DNA from: Streptomyces violaceorubidus
GTDB taxonomy: Bacteria; Actinomycetota; Actinomycetes; Streptomycetales; Streptomycetaceae
Assembly: GCF_000717995.1 (NCBI RefSeq)
Contig: NZ_JODM01000003.1
Span: 62,001 to 126,000, forward strand
DNA: 64,000 bases
Direction of reading: 5' to 3'
Below, piece by piece: positions 51,886 to 62,788 of this stretch. A program made the position numbers and the translations under genes. Below the pieces are notes generated by a model. That model worked only from the letters and a program-made list of their open reading frames with translations, was not told where the DNA came from and searched no databases. Position 1 is the first letter of the stretch; every line of letters begins with the position of its first letter.

Positions 51886-52758
51886 TCAGTGTTCCCGAGG
51901 GACGCGGACCACGCCCTCCTGGACGACCGATACGGCGAGCCGCCCGTCCTGGGTGTGGATGCGGGCCTGGCCGAGGCCCCGGCCGCCGGACGCGGACGGC
52001 GACTGCTGGTCGTACAGCAGCCATTCGTCGGCGCGGAAGGGCCGGTGGAACCACATGGCGTGGTCGAGCGAGGCGCCGACGACGTCGCCGACGGCCCAGC
52101 CGCCGCGGCCGTGCGCGAGCAGGACCGAGTCGAGCAGGGTCATGTCGGAGACGTAGGTGGCGAGGACGACGTGCAGCAGGGGGTCGTCCGCGAGTTTGCC
52201 GTTGGTGCGGAACCACACCTGGGAGTGCGGCTCGCGCGGGGTGCCGAAGTCGCCGAAGGGCGGGTCGTCGACGTAGCGCAGGTCGACGGCGGCGCGCGTC
52301 TCCAGGAAGCGCTCCACGATCTCGGGTGGCAGGTGCGGGTAGCCGCGCAGCCGCTCCTCGCCGGTCGGCAGGGTCGCCGGGTCCGGTGCGGGCGGCATCG
52401 GGGCCTGGTGGTCCAGGCCCTCCTCGCGGGTCTGGAATGACGCCGACAGGGTGAAGATCGGCTTGCCGTGCTGGACGGCGACGACGCGGCGGGTGGTGAA
52501 GGAGCGGCCGTCGCGCAGGCGGTCGACGTTGTAGACGATGGGGGCGCCGGGGTCCCCGGGGCGCAGGAAGTACGCGTGCAGGGAGTGCGCGTGCCGGTCG
52601 CCGGGGACCGTGCGTCCGGCGGCGACCATGGCCTGGGCCGCCACCTGCCCGCCGAAGACCCGGGGGACGACGGCGGACCGGGAGCGGCCGCGGTAGATGT
52701 CCTCCTCGATCCGCTCCAGGTCGAGCAGGTCGAGGAGGGACTGGAGTGCTTCGCTCAT
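51886..52758 (-). CDS. tesB: Acyl-CoA thioesterase II
   Basis: A 290-aa TesB double-hotdog enzyme: LERIEEDIYRGRSRSAVVPR, VFGGQVAAQAMVAAGRTVPG and HAYFLRPGDPGAPIVYNVDR in the first domain; ASLDHAMWFHRPFRADEWLL and SGGRGLGQARIHTQDGRLAV in the second. The Asp of LDHAMWFH (catalytic network) is present. It hydrolyses medium- and long-chain acyl-CoA in the cytoplasm. Encoded 30 nt from the acyl-CoA dehydrogenase gene upstream on the same strand, in line with fatty-acid turnover. Confidence 0.93.
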   Translation of the reverse strand: MSEALQSLLDLLDLERIEEDIYRGRSRSAVVPRVFGGQVAAQAMVAAGRTVPGDRHAHSLHAYFLRPGDPGAPIVYNVDRLRDGRSFTTRRVVAVQHGKPIFTLSASFQTREEGLDHQAPMPPAPDPATLPTGEERLRGYPHLPPEIVERFLETRAAVDLRYVDDPPFGDFGTPREPHSQVWFRTNGKLADDPLLHVVLATYVSDMTLLDSVLLAHGRGGWAVGDVVGASLDHAMWFHRPFRADEWLLYDQQSPSASGGRGLGQARIHTQDGRLAVSVVQEGVVRVPREH

Positions 52759-52788
52759 GTCCGGTGGCTCTGTGGTCCGGGGACCGGT

Positions 52789-53946
52789 CTACAGGCCCAT
52801 GTCCTTCGCGATGATCGTCTTCATGATCTCGCTGGTGCCGCCGTAGATGCGGTTGACGCGGTTGTCCGCGTACAGGCGGGCGATCGGGTACTCGTTCATG
52901 TAGCCGTAGCCGCCGTGCAGCTGGAGGCAGCGGTCGATGACGCGGTGGGCGACCTCGGTGCAGAACAGCTTGGCGGACGCGGCCTCGGCGGGGGTCAGTT
53001 CACCGGCGTCCAGGGCCTCGGTGGCGCGGTCGGCGACGGCCTCGGCGGCGTCCACCTCGGCCTGGCAGGCGGCCAGCTCGAACTTGGTGTTCTGGAAGTG
53101 GGCGACCGGCTTGCCGAAGACGGTGCGGTCCTGCACGTAGCTCTTGGCGAACCGGACGGCCGCCTTGGCCTGGGCGTAGGCGCCGAAGGCGATGCCCCAG
53201 CGCTCGGAGGCCAGGTTGTGGCCGAGGTAGGAGAAGCCCTTGTTCTCCTCGCCGAGCAGGTCCTCGACGGGGACCTTGACGTCGACGAAGGCCAGCTCGG
53301 CGGTGTCGGAGGTGCGCAGACCCAGCTTGTCCAGCTTGCGGCCGACCGAGTAGCCCTCGGACTTGGTGTCCACGGCGAACAGGGAGATGCCGTGGCGGCG
53401 GTCCTCGGCGGTGGGCGCGGCGGTGCGGGCGCAGACGATGACCTTGTCGGCGTGCACGCCGCCGGTGATGAAGGTCTTGGCGCCGTTGAGGACGTAGTGG
53501 GTGCCGTCCTCGGAGAGCTTGGCGGTGGACTTCATGCCCGCGAGGTCGGAGCCGGTGCCCGGCTCGGTCATCGCGATGGCCCACATCTCCTCGCCGGTGA
53601 CGAACTTCGGCAGGTAGCGCTTCTTCTGCTCGTCCGTGGCCAGCATCTTGATGTACGGCAGGGCGAGCAGCACATGGACGCCGGAGCCGCCGAACTGGAC
53701 GCCCGCGCGGGCGGTCTCCTCGTAGAGGACGGCCTCGAACTTGTGGCTGTCCAGGCCGGCGCCGCCGAACTCCTCGGGCACGTTGATGCCGAAGATGCCC
53801 AGCTCGCCGAGCTTGTAGTAGAACTCGCGCGGCGCCTGGCCCGCGGCGAACCAGTCGTCGTAGACGGGGACGACCTCGGCCTCGATGAAGGCCCGGAGGG
53901 TCTCCCGGAACGCCTCGTGGTCCTCGTTGAACACCGTACGGCGCAC
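52789..53946 (-). CDS. Acyl-CoA dehydrogenase
   Basis: A 385-aa flavoprotein dehydrogenase. FAD-binding block MWAIAMTEPGTGSDLAGMKS, middle beta domain HYVLNGAKTFITGGVHADKV, and C-terminal helices with CLQLHGGYGYMNEYPIARLY followed by VNRIYGGTSEIMK, where the Glu of NEY or the GGTSE loop is the usual catalytic/FAD region. GTG 53946 follows GGAGGTGGCG. It is first in an operon with tesB and the CDF gene, with an AAGCGCTTGCTCA box just upstream. The substrate is a fatty acyl-CoA of unknown chain length. Confidence 0.92.
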   Translation of the reverse strand: MRRTVFNEDHEAFRETLRAFIEAEVVPVYDDWFAAGQAPREFYYKLGELGIFGINVPEEFGGAGLDSHKFEAVLYEETARAGVQFGGSGVHVLLALPYIKMLATDEQKKRYLPKFVTGEEMWAIAMTEPGTGSDLAGMKSTAKLSEDGTHYVLNGAKTFITGGVHADKVIVCARTAAPTAEDRRHGISLFAVDTKSEGYSVGRKLDKLGLRTSDTAELAFVDVKVPVEDLLGEENKGFSYLGHNLASERWGIAFGAYAQAKAAVRFAKSYVQDRTVFGKPVAHFQNTKFELAACQAEVDAAEAVADRATEALDAGELTPAEAASAKLFCTEVAHRVIDRCLQLHGGYGYMNEYPIARLYADNRVNRIYGGTSEIMKTIIAKDMGL

Positions 53947-53969
53947 CGCGCCACCTCCAGGGTACGAAT

Positions 53970-53990
53970 ATCTAAGCGCTTGCTCAGACT
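53970..53990. promoter_or_regulatory. TetR-type operator/promoter box of the acyl-CoA dehydrogenase
   Basis: ATCTAAGCGCTTGCTCAGAC contains the imperfect palindrome TAAGCGCTTGCTCA (TGAGCAAGCGCTTA on the gene strand), a sequence type common before actinobacterial fatty-acid genes controlled by TetR/FadR-like repressors. It lies about 25 nt upstream of the GTG start. Confidence 0.5.
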
Positions 53991-54068
53991 CAACGGTACC
54001 GGCGGGTAGCCAGAGGCGTCCAGACCGGGACGTGGGTAACCCTCGTCACTCCCCGCCCCCGAGGGCGC

Positions 54069-54671
54069 TCACCGGGCCTCCCCCACCGCCGCGAACGCCC
54101 CCCGGGCCATCCGGTGCAGCAGCGAGGCCGTCACCGCGCGGCCGGGCAGGGAGCCGGGGCGGCCGAGGTGGGGGGTGGAGTTCAGGAGGCCGAAGACCGA
54201 GTGGACGGCGGAGCGGGCGGCGGGCTCGGCGAGGGCCGGGTAGACCTCCCGGAGCACCCCGACCCACAGCTCGACGTACTGCCGCTGCAGCTGGCGCACC
54301 ATCTTGCGGTCGGCGTCCCGCAGGCGGTCCAGCTCGCGGTCGTGCAGGGTGATGAGCGGGCGGTCGTCGAGCGCGAAGTCGATGTGCCCCTCGATCAGCG
54401 AGTCGAGGACCGCCCCGGAGTCCCTCACCCCGTCCGCCTCCGCCAGCCGCCGCTTCGCCCCGGTCAGCAGCGAGTCGCTGATCCCGACCAGCAGCTCGGC
54501 GAGCATCGCGTCCTTGCCGGGGAAGTGCCGGTACAGACCGGGGCCGCTGATGCCGACCGCGGCGCCTATCTCGTCGACGCCCACCCCGTGGAAGCCGCGC
54601 TCGGCGAAGAGCCGGGCGGCCTCCTTGAGGATCTGCTCGCGGCGGGTGGGGGCGTCGGTTCTGGTGGCCAT
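54069..54671 (-). CDS. accR: TetR-family repressor of the acyl-CoA carboxylase operon
   Basis: A 200-aa TetR protein. The DNA-binding domain is RREQILKEAARLFAERGFHG then VGVDEIGAAVGISGPGLYRH and FPGKDAMLAELL; the ligand domain is helical and ends GRAVTASLLHRMARGAFAAV. It is divergent from accD1, with two GTTARCGNTCRTTAAC palindromes in the 108-bp gap. The arrangement is that of S. avermitilis AccR, which represses accD1A1-hmgL-fadST and senses short-chain acyl-CoAs. The symbol rests on synteny and operator type. Confidence 0.88.
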   Translation of the reverse strand: MATRTDAPTRREQILKEAARLFAERGFHGVGVDEIGAAVGISGPGLYRHFPGKDAMLAELLVGISDSLLTGAKRRLAEADGVRDSGAVLDSLIEGHIDFALDDRPLITLHDRELDRLRDADRKMVRQLQRQYVELWVGVLREVYPALAEPAARSAVHSVFGLLNSTPHLGRPGSLPGRAVTASLLHRMARGAFAAVGEAR

Positions 54672-54693
54672 GGGACCAATTCTAGACAGGGCG

Positions 54694-54739
54694 GTTAGCG
54701 GTCGTTAACCTGAAGGAACATGCGTTAACGCTCATTAAC
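54694..54739. promoter_or_regulatory. Pair of AccR-type palindromic operators
   Basis: GTTAGCGGTCGTTAAC (54694-54709) and GTTAACGCTCATTAAC (54724-54739) are 16-bp imperfect palindromes, 30 bp apart (about three helical turns), between accR and accD1. They fit repression of both divergent genes by a TetR dimer at each site. Confidence 0.75.
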
Positions 54740-54778
54740 CGATCGACCGATCGAAATTTCGGGTGAGGGGACCGCAGG

Positions 54779-56395
54779 ATGCACGAGGCACCGGAGCTGA
54801 CGACGGCGGCCGACCCCGCCTCGGAGGCCTTTCGGGCCAACGAGGAGGCGCACGCCGTCCTCGTTCAGGAACTGCGCGCCAAGCTCGCGGCGGCCCGGCT
54901 GGGCGGCGGCGAGCGGGCGCGGGCCCGGCACACCGCGCGGGGCAAGCTGCTGCCGCGCGACCGCGTGGACACGCTGCTCGACCCGGGCTCGCCGTTCCTG
55001 GAGCTGGCGCCGCTCGCGGCCGACGGGCTCTACGAGGGCGCGGCCCCGGCCGCCGGCGTCGTCGCCGGCATCGGCCGGGTCAGCGGCCGGGAGTGCGTGA
55101 TCGTCGCCAACGACGCCACCGTCAAGGGCGGCACGTACTACCCGATGACCGTGAAGAAGCACCTGCGGGCGCAGGAGGTGGCGCTGGAGAACCGGCTGCC
55201 GTGCCTGTACCTGGTGGACTCGGGGGGCGCCTTCCTGCCGATGCAGGACGAGGTCTTCCCCGACCGCGAGCACTTCGGGCGGATCTTCTACAACCAGGCC
55301 CGGATGTCGGGCGCCGGCATCCCGCAGATCGCCGCGGTCCTCGGCTCCTGCACGGCGGGCGGCGCGTACGTCCCGGCGATGAGCGACGAGGCCGTGATCG
55401 TCCGCGACCAGGGCACGATCTTCCTGGGCGGTCCGCCGCTGGTGAAGGCGGCCACCGGTGAGGTGGTCACGGCGGAGGAGCTGGGCGGCGGCGAGGTCCA
55501 CTCGCGGGTGTCCGGCGTGACCGACCACCTCGCCGAGGACGACCCGCACGCCCTGCGCATCGTGCGGCAGATCGTCTCCACCCTGCCGCGGCGCGGCGCG
55601 CTCCCCTGGGACGTGGAGCCCGCCATCGAGCCGAAGGTCGACCCCCAGGGCCTGTACGGCGTGGTGCCGGTGGACTCCCGCACCCCCTACGACGTGCGCG
55701 AGGTCATCGCCCGGGTGGTGGACGGCTCCCGCTTCGCCGAGTTCAAGTCCGAGTACGGGCAGACCCTGGTCACCGGCTTCGCCCGCATCCACGGCCACCC
55801 GGTCGGCATCGTCGCCAACAACGGCATCCTCTTCTCCGAGTCGGCCCAGAAGGGCGCCCACTTCATCGAGCTGTGCGACCAGCGCGGCATCCCGCTGGTG
55901 TTCCTCCAGAACATCTCCGGGTTCATGGTGGGCCGGGACTACGAGGCCGGTGGCATCGCCAAGCACGGCGCCAAGATGGTGACGGCGGTGGCGTGCACCC
56001 GCGTACCGAAGCTGACGGTGGTCGTCGGCGGGTCCTACGGCGCGGGGAACTACTCGATGTGCGGGCGGGCCTACTCGCCGCGCTTCCTGTGGATGTGGCC
56101 CAACGCCAAGATCTCCGTCATGGGCGGCGAGCAGGCCGCCTCCGTGCTGGCCACCGTCAAGCGGGACCAGTTGGAGGCGCGCGGCGAGGAGTGGCCGGCC
56201 GAGGAGGAGGAGTCCTTCAAGGCGCCGGTCCGCGCCCAGTACGAGCGGCAGGGCAACGCCTACTACGCGACGGCACGCCTGTGGGACGACGGCGTGATCG
56301 AGCCCGCCGACACCCGGCAGGTACTGGGCCTGGCCCTGACCGCGTGTGCCAACGCGCCGCTGGGCGAGCCCCAGTTCGGCGTCTTCCGGATGTGA
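54779..56395 (+). CDS. accD1: Acyl-CoA carboxylase beta subunit (methylcrotonyl-CoA carboxylase type)
   Basis: A 538-aa carboxyltransferase. The N-terminal half has [40 protein letters not shown] and [20 protein letters not shown]; the C-terminal half has [40 protein letters not shown] and [20 protein letters not shown], giving both oxyanion holes. [11 protein letters not shown] is characteristic of MCC-beta rather than PCC-beta. With hmgL and an acyl-CoA dehydrogenase downstream it points to leucine/isovalerate degradation. ATG 54779 follows GTGAGGGGACC. Regulated by AccR. Confidence 0.93.
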   Translation: MHEAPELTTAADPASEAFRANEEAHAVLVQELRAKLAAARLGGGERARARHTARGKLLPRDRVDTLLDPGSPFLELAPLAADGLYEGAAPAAGVVAGIGRVSGRECVIVANDATVKGGTYYPMTVKKHLRAQEVALENRLPCLYLVDSGGAFLPMQDEVFPDREHFGRIFYNQARMSGAGIPQIAAVLGSCTAGGAYVPAMSDEAVIVRDQGTIFLGGPPLVKAATGEVVTAEELGGGEVHSRVSGVTDHLAEDDPHALRIVRQIVSTLPRRGALPWDVEPAIEPKVDPQGLYGVVPVDSRTPYDVREVIARVVDGSRFAEFKSEYGQTLVTGFARIHGHPVGIVANNGILFSESAQKGAHFIELCDQRGIPLVFLQNISGFMVGRDYEAGGIAKHGAKMVTAVACTRVPKLTVVVGGSYGAGNYSMCGRAYSPRFLWMWPNAKISVMGGEQAASVLATVKRDQLEARGEEWPAEEEESFKAPVRAQYERQGNAYYATARLWDDGVIEPADTRQVLGLALTACANAPLGEPQFGVFRM

Positions 56396-56406
56396 GGAGG
56401 GGACCC

Positions 56407-58424
<2,018 letters not shown>

Positions 58425-58428
<4 letters not shown>

Positions 58429-59372
58429 ACGCCCCGGAACCGGGCCTCCCGATGGCCGTTCCCGCGAAGGGCCTGCCCGCCCGTGTCCGCGTCCACGAGG
58501 TCGGCGCGCGGGACGGACTGCAGAACGAGAAGGCGATGGTGCCCACGGCCGTCAAGGCGGAGTTCGTCCGCCGCCTGGCCGGCACGGGCCTGACGACCAT
58601 CGAGGCGACGAGCTTCGTCCACCCCAAGTGGGTCCCCCAGTTGGCGGACGCGGAGGAGCTGTTCCCGGCGGTGGCGGACCTGCCCGTCGAGCTGCCGGTG
58701 CTGGTGCCGAACGAACGCGGCCTGGAGCGGGCCCTGGCGCTCGGCGCGCGCCGTGTCGCGGTCTTCGCCAGCGCCACGGAGTCCTTCGCCAGGGCCAACC
58801 TCAACCGCACGGTGGACGAGGCGCTGGCCATGTTCGAGCCGGTGGTGTCCCGGGCGAAGGCGAGCGGCGTCCACGTCCGCGGCTATCTCTCCATGTGCTT
58901 CGGCGACCCGTGGGAGGGCCCGGTCCCGGTCCCCCAGGTGGTGCGGGTCTGCCGGGCCCTGCTGGACATGGGCTGCGACGAGCTGAGCCTGGGCGACACC
59001 ATCGGCGTGGCGACCCCGGGCCATGTGACGGCGCTGCTCACCGCGCTGACCGGGGCGGGCGTGCCGGTGTCCGCGCTGGGCGTCCACTTCCACGACACCT
59101 ACGGCCAGGCCCTGGCCAACACACTGGCCGCGCTCCAGCAGGGCGTGACCACGGTCGACGCCTCCGCCGGCGGGCTGGGCGGCTGCCCCTTCGCGAAGTC
59201 CGCCACCGGCAACCTCGCCACCGAGGACCTCGTGTGGATGCTGCGGGGTCTCGGCATCGACACCGGGGTCGATCTCGGCCGTCTCGTCGCCACAAGCGTC
59301 TGGATGGCCGCGCATCTGGGCCGGCCCAGCCCGTCCCGCACCGTTCGAGCCCTCTCCCACCAGGAGTCGTGA
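58425..59372 (+). CDS. hmgL: Hydroxymethylglutaryl-CoA lyase
   Basis: A 315-aa HMGL-like TIM barrel from ATG 58425, overlapping the accA1 stop (ATGA). Active-site blocks: [20 protein letters not shown] (Arg-Asp metal site), [58 protein letters not shown] (metal His-x-His) and [20 protein letters not shown] with the catalytic Cys. Cleaves HMG-CoA to acetyl-CoA and acetoacetate, the last step of leucine breakdown. Next gene begins 5 nt after its stop. Confidence 0.94.
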
Positions 59373-59377
59373 ACACC

Positions 59378-60538
59378 ATGGACCACAAGCTCTCCCCCGA
59401 ACTGGACGAACTGCGCCGCACGGTCGAGCAGTTCGCGCACGACGTGGTGGCGCCGAAGATCGGCGACTTCTACGAGCGGCACGAGTTCCCGTACGAGATC
59501 GTCCGCGAGATGGGCCGCATGGGCCTGTTCGGGCTGCCCTTCCCGGAGGAGTACGGCGGCATGGGCGGCGACTACTTCGCCCTGGGCGTGGCCCTGGAGG
59601 AGCTGGCCCGGGTCGACTCCTCGGTGGCGATCACGCTGGAGGCGGGCGTCTCGCTGGGGGCGATGCCGATCCATCTCTTCGGCACCGAGGAGCAGAAGCG
59701 CCAGTGGCTCCCCCGCCTCTGCTCGGGCGAGATCCTGGGCGCCTTCGGCCTCACCGAGCCGGACGGCGGCAGCGACGCGGGCGCGACCCGGACCACGGCC
59801 CGCCTGGACGAGGCCACCGACGAGTGGGTGATCAACGGCACCAAGTGCTTCATCACCAACTCCGGCACGGACATCACCGGCCTGGTGACGGTCACGGCGG
59901 TCACCGGCCGGGGGCCCGACGGCAGGCCCCTGATCTCGTCGATCATCGTCCCCTCGGGCACCCCGGGCTTCACGGTGGCCGCCCCGTACTCGAAGGTCGG
60001 CTGGAACGCCTCGGACACCCGTGAGCTGTCCTTCGCCGACGTCCGGGTCCCGGCGGCGAACCTGCTGGGCGAGCGGGGGCGCGGCTACGCGCAGTTCCTG
60101 CGCATCCTGGACGAGGGCCGGGTCGCCATCGCCGCGCTGGGCACGGGGCTCGCGCAGGGCTGTGTGGACGAGTCGGTCGCCTACGCGAAGGAACGTCACG
60201 CCTTCGGCAGGCCCATCGGCGCCAACCAGGCCATCCAGTTCAAGATCGCCGACATGGAGATGAAGGCCCACACGTCCCGCCTCGCCTGGCGGGACGCGGC
60301 CTCGCGCCTGGTGGCGGGCGAGCCCTTCAAGAAGGAGGCGGCGCTGGCGAAGCTGTACTCGTCGACGGTCGCGGTGGACAACGCCCGGGACGCCACCCAG
60401 ATCCACGGGGGCTACGGCTTCATGAACGAGTACCCGGTGGCCCGCATGTGGCGGGACGCCAAGATCCTGGAGATCGGCGAGGGCACCAGCGAGGTCCAGC
60501 GGATGCTGATCGCACGGGAGTTGGGGCTGGTGAGCTGA
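59378..60538 (+). CDS. Acyl-CoA dehydrogenase (isovaleryl/short-chain type)
   Basis: A 386-aa dehydrogenase: LGAFGLTEPDGGSDAGATRT (FAD), VINGTKCFITNSGTDITGLV, VGWNASDTRELSFADVRVPA, DATQIHGGYGFMNEYPVARM, KILEIGEGTSEVQRMLIA. ATG 59378 is preferred; GTG 59369 is in frame but too close to the GGAG. Last gene of the acc operon, followed by a strong terminator. It likely oxidises isovaleryl-CoA to methylcrotonyl-CoA, the substrate of AccD1/AccA1. It corresponds in position to fadS or fadT of the S. avermitilis operon. No methylglutaconyl-CoA hydratase gene is present here. Confidence 0.92.
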   Translation: MDHKLSPELDELRRTVEQFAHDVVAPKIGDFYERHEFPYEIVREMGRMGLFGLPFPEEYGGMGGDYFALGVALEELARVDSSVAITLEAGVSLGAMPIHLFGTEEQKRQWLPRLCSGEILGAFGLTEPDGGSDAGATRTTARLDEATDEWVINGTKCFITNSGTDITGLVTVTAVTGRGPDGRPLISSIIVPSGTPGFTVAAPYSKVGWNASDTRELSFADVRVPAANLLGERGRGYAQFLRILDEGRVAIAALGTGLAQGCVDESVAYAKERHAFGRPIGANQAIQFKIADMEMKAHTSRLAWRDAASRLVAGEPFKKEAALAKLYSSTVAVDNARDATQIHGGYGFMNEYPVARMWRDAKILEIGEGTSEVQRMLIARELGLVS

Positions 60539-60570
60539 GGCCCGGCCGCCGCGCCCCAGCCTCGGGCGGC

Positions 60571-60599
60571 GGGGTGGGGGCCGCACCGGCCCCCACCCC
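60571..60599 (+). terminator. Strong terminator after the acc operon
   Basis: A perfect 13-bp stem GGGGTGGGGGCCG (60571-60583) with CGGCCCCCACCCC (60587-60599) and a CAC loop, between the acyl-CoA dehydrogenase and desE. Confidence 0.88.
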
Positions 60600-60611
60600 T
60601 GGACAAGATCT

Positions 60612-60630
60612 GAGGTTAGGCTAACCTACC
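60612..60630. promoter_or_regulatory. Iron box (DmdR1/IdeR site) before desE
   Basis: GAGGTTAGGCTAACCTACC is a 19-bp palindrome close to the DmdR1 consensus TTAGGTTAGGCTAACCTAA, 55 nt upstream of desE. Repression under iron sufficiency is expected. Confidence 0.88.
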
Positions 60631-60685
60631 TTCGAATTGTCCCGCAGAGCACGACGCTCCGCACCGTTCGAAGGCAGCCACCACC

Positions 60686-61726
60686 ATGTCCAACGCCAGA
60701 GCCACCCACCCGACCCGTCGCGGAATCCTCGCCGCCGGCGGCGCCCTCGGCCTCGGTGCCGTGCTCGCGGCCTGCGGGGACGACGACAAGGACAGCGGCG
60801 GGACGAGCGAGGGCGCCGCCAAGTCGGGCCCCTGGTCCTTCAAGGACGACCGCGGCACCACGGTGAAGCTGGACAAGGTGCCGACGAACATCGTCGCCTT
60901 CACCGGTGTCGCCGCCGCCCTGTTCGACTACGGCGTGCAGGTCAAGGGCGTCTTCGGCCCGACCACCACCAAGGACGGCAAGCCCGACGTGCAGGCCGGC
61001 GACCTCGACGTCGACAAGGTCACCGTCCTCGGCAACGAGTGGGGCAAGCTCAACGTCGAGAAGTACGCCGCCCTCGCCCCCGAGGTGCTCATCACCACGA
61101 CGTTCGACACCGCGGGCACCCTCTGGTCCGTCCCGGAGGAGTCGAAGGACAAGATCGCCAAGCTCGCCCCGAGCGTGGGGATCTCGGTCTTCGACCGCAA
61201 GCTCACCCAGCCGCTCCAGCGCATGTGGGAGCTGGCCGAGTCGCTCGGCGGGGACATGAAGGCCAAGAAGGTCACCGACGCCAAGGCCGCCTTCGACCAG
61301 GCCTCCGCCCGGCTGCGCGCCGCCGCCAAGGCCAGGCCCGAGATCCGGGTGCTGGCCGGCTCCGCGAGCCCCGACCTGCTCTACGTCTCCGGCACCAACC
61401 TCTCGGTGGACCTGGAGTACTTCAAGTCCCTCGGCGTGAACTTCGTCGAGCCCTCCGAGGAGGCCAAGAAGGCGACCGGCGGCTGGTTCGAGAGCCTCAG
61501 CTGGGAGAACGTCGACAAGTACCCGGCCGACCTCATCATCATGGACGACCGCGCCTCCACCATCCAGCCCGCGGACATCACCGAGGGCACCTGGAAGAAG
61601 CTGCCCGCGGTCAAGGCCGGCCAGGTCATCGCCCGCTCCCCCGAGCCGATCCTGTCCTACGACAAGTGCGCGCCCCTGCTGGACAACCTGGCCGAGGCGA
61701 TCGAGAAGGCCAAGAAGGTCGGCTGA
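60686..61726 (+). CDS. desE: Ferrioxamine-binding lipoprotein
   Basis: A 346-aa periplasmic-type binding lipoprotein. N-terminus TRRGILAAGGALGLGAVLAA then Cys (lipobox LAAC; twin-Arg motif). FepB/FhuD-type domain: WSFKDDRGTTVKLDKVPTNI, YAALAPEVLITTTFDTAGT, SKDKIAKLAPSVGISVFDRK, YPADLIIMDDRASTIQPADI. In S. coelicolor the orthologue binds ferrioxamine B and E. No permease or ATPase genes follow, so the importer partners must be elsewhere. An iron box precedes it; desF follows 26 nt later. Confidence 0.93.
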   Translation: MSNARATHPTRRGILAAGGALGLGAVLAACGDDDKDSGGTSEGAAKSGPWSFKDDRGTTVKLDKVPTNIVAFTGVAAALFDYGVQVKGVFGPTTTKDGKPDVQAGDLDVDKVTVLGNEWGKLNVEKYAALAPEVLITTTFDTAGTLWSVPEESKDKIAKLAPSVGISVFDRKLTQPLQRMWELAESLGGDMKAKKVTDAKAAFDQASARLRAAAKARPEIRVLAGSASPDLLYVSGTNLSVDLEYFKSLGVNFVEPSEEAKKATGGWFESLSWENVDKYPADLIIMDDRASTIQPADITEGTWKKLPAVKAGQVIARSPEPILSYDKCAPLLDNLAEAIEKAKKVG

Positions 61727-61752
61727 CCCACCACCCCTCTCCGGAGCCCTCC

Positions 61753-62613
61753 ATGACGACGGCCGTGGCCGCCCCGTTCCGTTTCTTCTCCCTCCAGGTC
61801 GTACGGACGAGGCGGCTCGGCCCGTCCCTGGCCCGGGTCACCCTCGCCGGACCCGACCTGCGTGCCTTCCGCTCCGACGGCCTCGACCAGTCGCTGTCGC
61901 TGTTCCTGCCGCACCCGGGGCAGGCCGAACCGGCGGTCCCCGTCGAGCTGGGCGAGGGCTGGTGGCAGGGCTGGCGCGAACTGCCGGACGGCGTACGGGC
62001 GGTGATGCGCTCGTACACGCTGCGGGCGCTGCGCCGGGACGGTGACGGGCTCACCACCGAGATCGACGTCGACTTCGTCCTGCACGGCCTCGACGCGGGA
62101 TCGGGCATCCAGGCGGGCCCCGCCGCCCGCTGGGCCGCAGGCGCCGCCCCCGGCGACCGGGTGCTGCTGCTCGGCCCGGCCCTCGCCGACAACCGGGCGA
62201 TCCGCTTCCGGCCGCCCGAGGACACCGACCTGGTGGTGATCTGGGCCGACGAGACCGCCGTACCGGCCGCCTGCGCGATCGTGGAGGCACTGCCGGCCGG
62301 TACCCCCGCCCGCGTCTGGCTGGAGGTGCCGCACGCCGAGGACGTGCAGGACCTGCGCACGGCCGCGGACGCCGAGGTCACCTGGCTGGTCAGGGACGCC
62401 GGCGGCGGGCCCGGGGCAGGCCTCGCCGCCCTCCGCGACGCCCGGCTGCCGGGCGCCGAGCACCCCTACGTCTGGATCGCGGGCGAGTCCGGGTGCGTCA
62501 AGGAGCTGCGGCGGCACTTCGTGGGCGAGCGCGGCGTCGACCGGCGGCGCGTCACCTTCGTCGGCTACTGGCGCCGGGGCCTGACGGAGGAACAACTCCG
62601 CGCGCAGGGCTGA
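61753..62613 (+). CDS. desF: Siderophore-interacting protein (ferric-siderophore reductase)
   Basis: A 286-aa SIP-type (ViuB) flavin reductase. FAD/siderophore barrel with FRFFSLQVVRTRRLGPSLAR and MRSYTLRALR; NAD(P)H domain with GDRVLLLGPALADNRAIRF, VVIWADETAVPAACAIVEAL and YVWIAGESGCVKELRRHFVG; end FVGYWRRGLTEEQLR. It releases iron from ferrioxamine in the cytoplasm. In one transcript with desE under the iron box, judging by the short gap. Confidence 0.93.
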   Translation: MTTAVAAPFRFFSLQVVRTRRLGPSLARVTLAGPDLRAFRSDGLDQSLSLFLPHPGQAEPAVPVELGEGWWQGWRELPDGVRAVMRSYTLRALRRDGDGLTTEIDVDFVLHGLDAGSGIQAGPAARWAAGAAPGDRVLLLGPALADNRAIRFRPPEDTDLVVIWADETAVPAACAIVEALPAGTPARVWLEVPHAEDVQDLRTAADAEVTWLVRDAGGGPGAGLAALRDARLPGAEHPYVWIAGESGCVKELRRHFVGERGVDRRRVTFVGYWRRGLTEEQLRAQG

Positions 62614-62627
62614 GGATCGAGAGCCGG

Positions 62628-62664
62628 CGCCCGCCCCCGCACGAGGACGCGGACGGGGCGGGCG
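62628..62664 (+). terminator. Hairpin after desF
   Basis: CGCCCGCCCC (62628-62637) pairs with GGGGCGGGCG (62655-62664) across a 17-nt loop, separating desEF from the desA promoter. Confidence 0.5.
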
Positions 62665-62701
62665 TGACAGCGGTCACCCATCGGTGCGCGCTTGATCGAC
62701 T

Positions 62702-62728
62702 CGACTTAGGTTAGGCTTACCTAAGTCG
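62702..62728. promoter_or_regulatory. Iron box (DmdR1/IdeR site) of the desA promoter
   Basis: The core TTAGGTTAGGCTTACCTAA (62706-62724) sits inside a longer dyad whose outer arms are CGACTTAGG and CCTAAGTCG. It is nearly identical to the iron box described for desABCD in Streptomyces, 60 nt before the desA ATG. Confidence 0.93.
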
Positions 62729-62788
62729 AAGCGAGGGCCTTTCGCCCTCTCCCGTCCCTCTCGGACCGTCCCCACCGGAGGACCCCCC

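Noticed and set aside
60541..60600. Small RNA gene in the GC-rich gap before desE
   Set aside because: The hairpin at 60571-60599 is best explained as the terminator of the acc operon; no separate promoter was seen.
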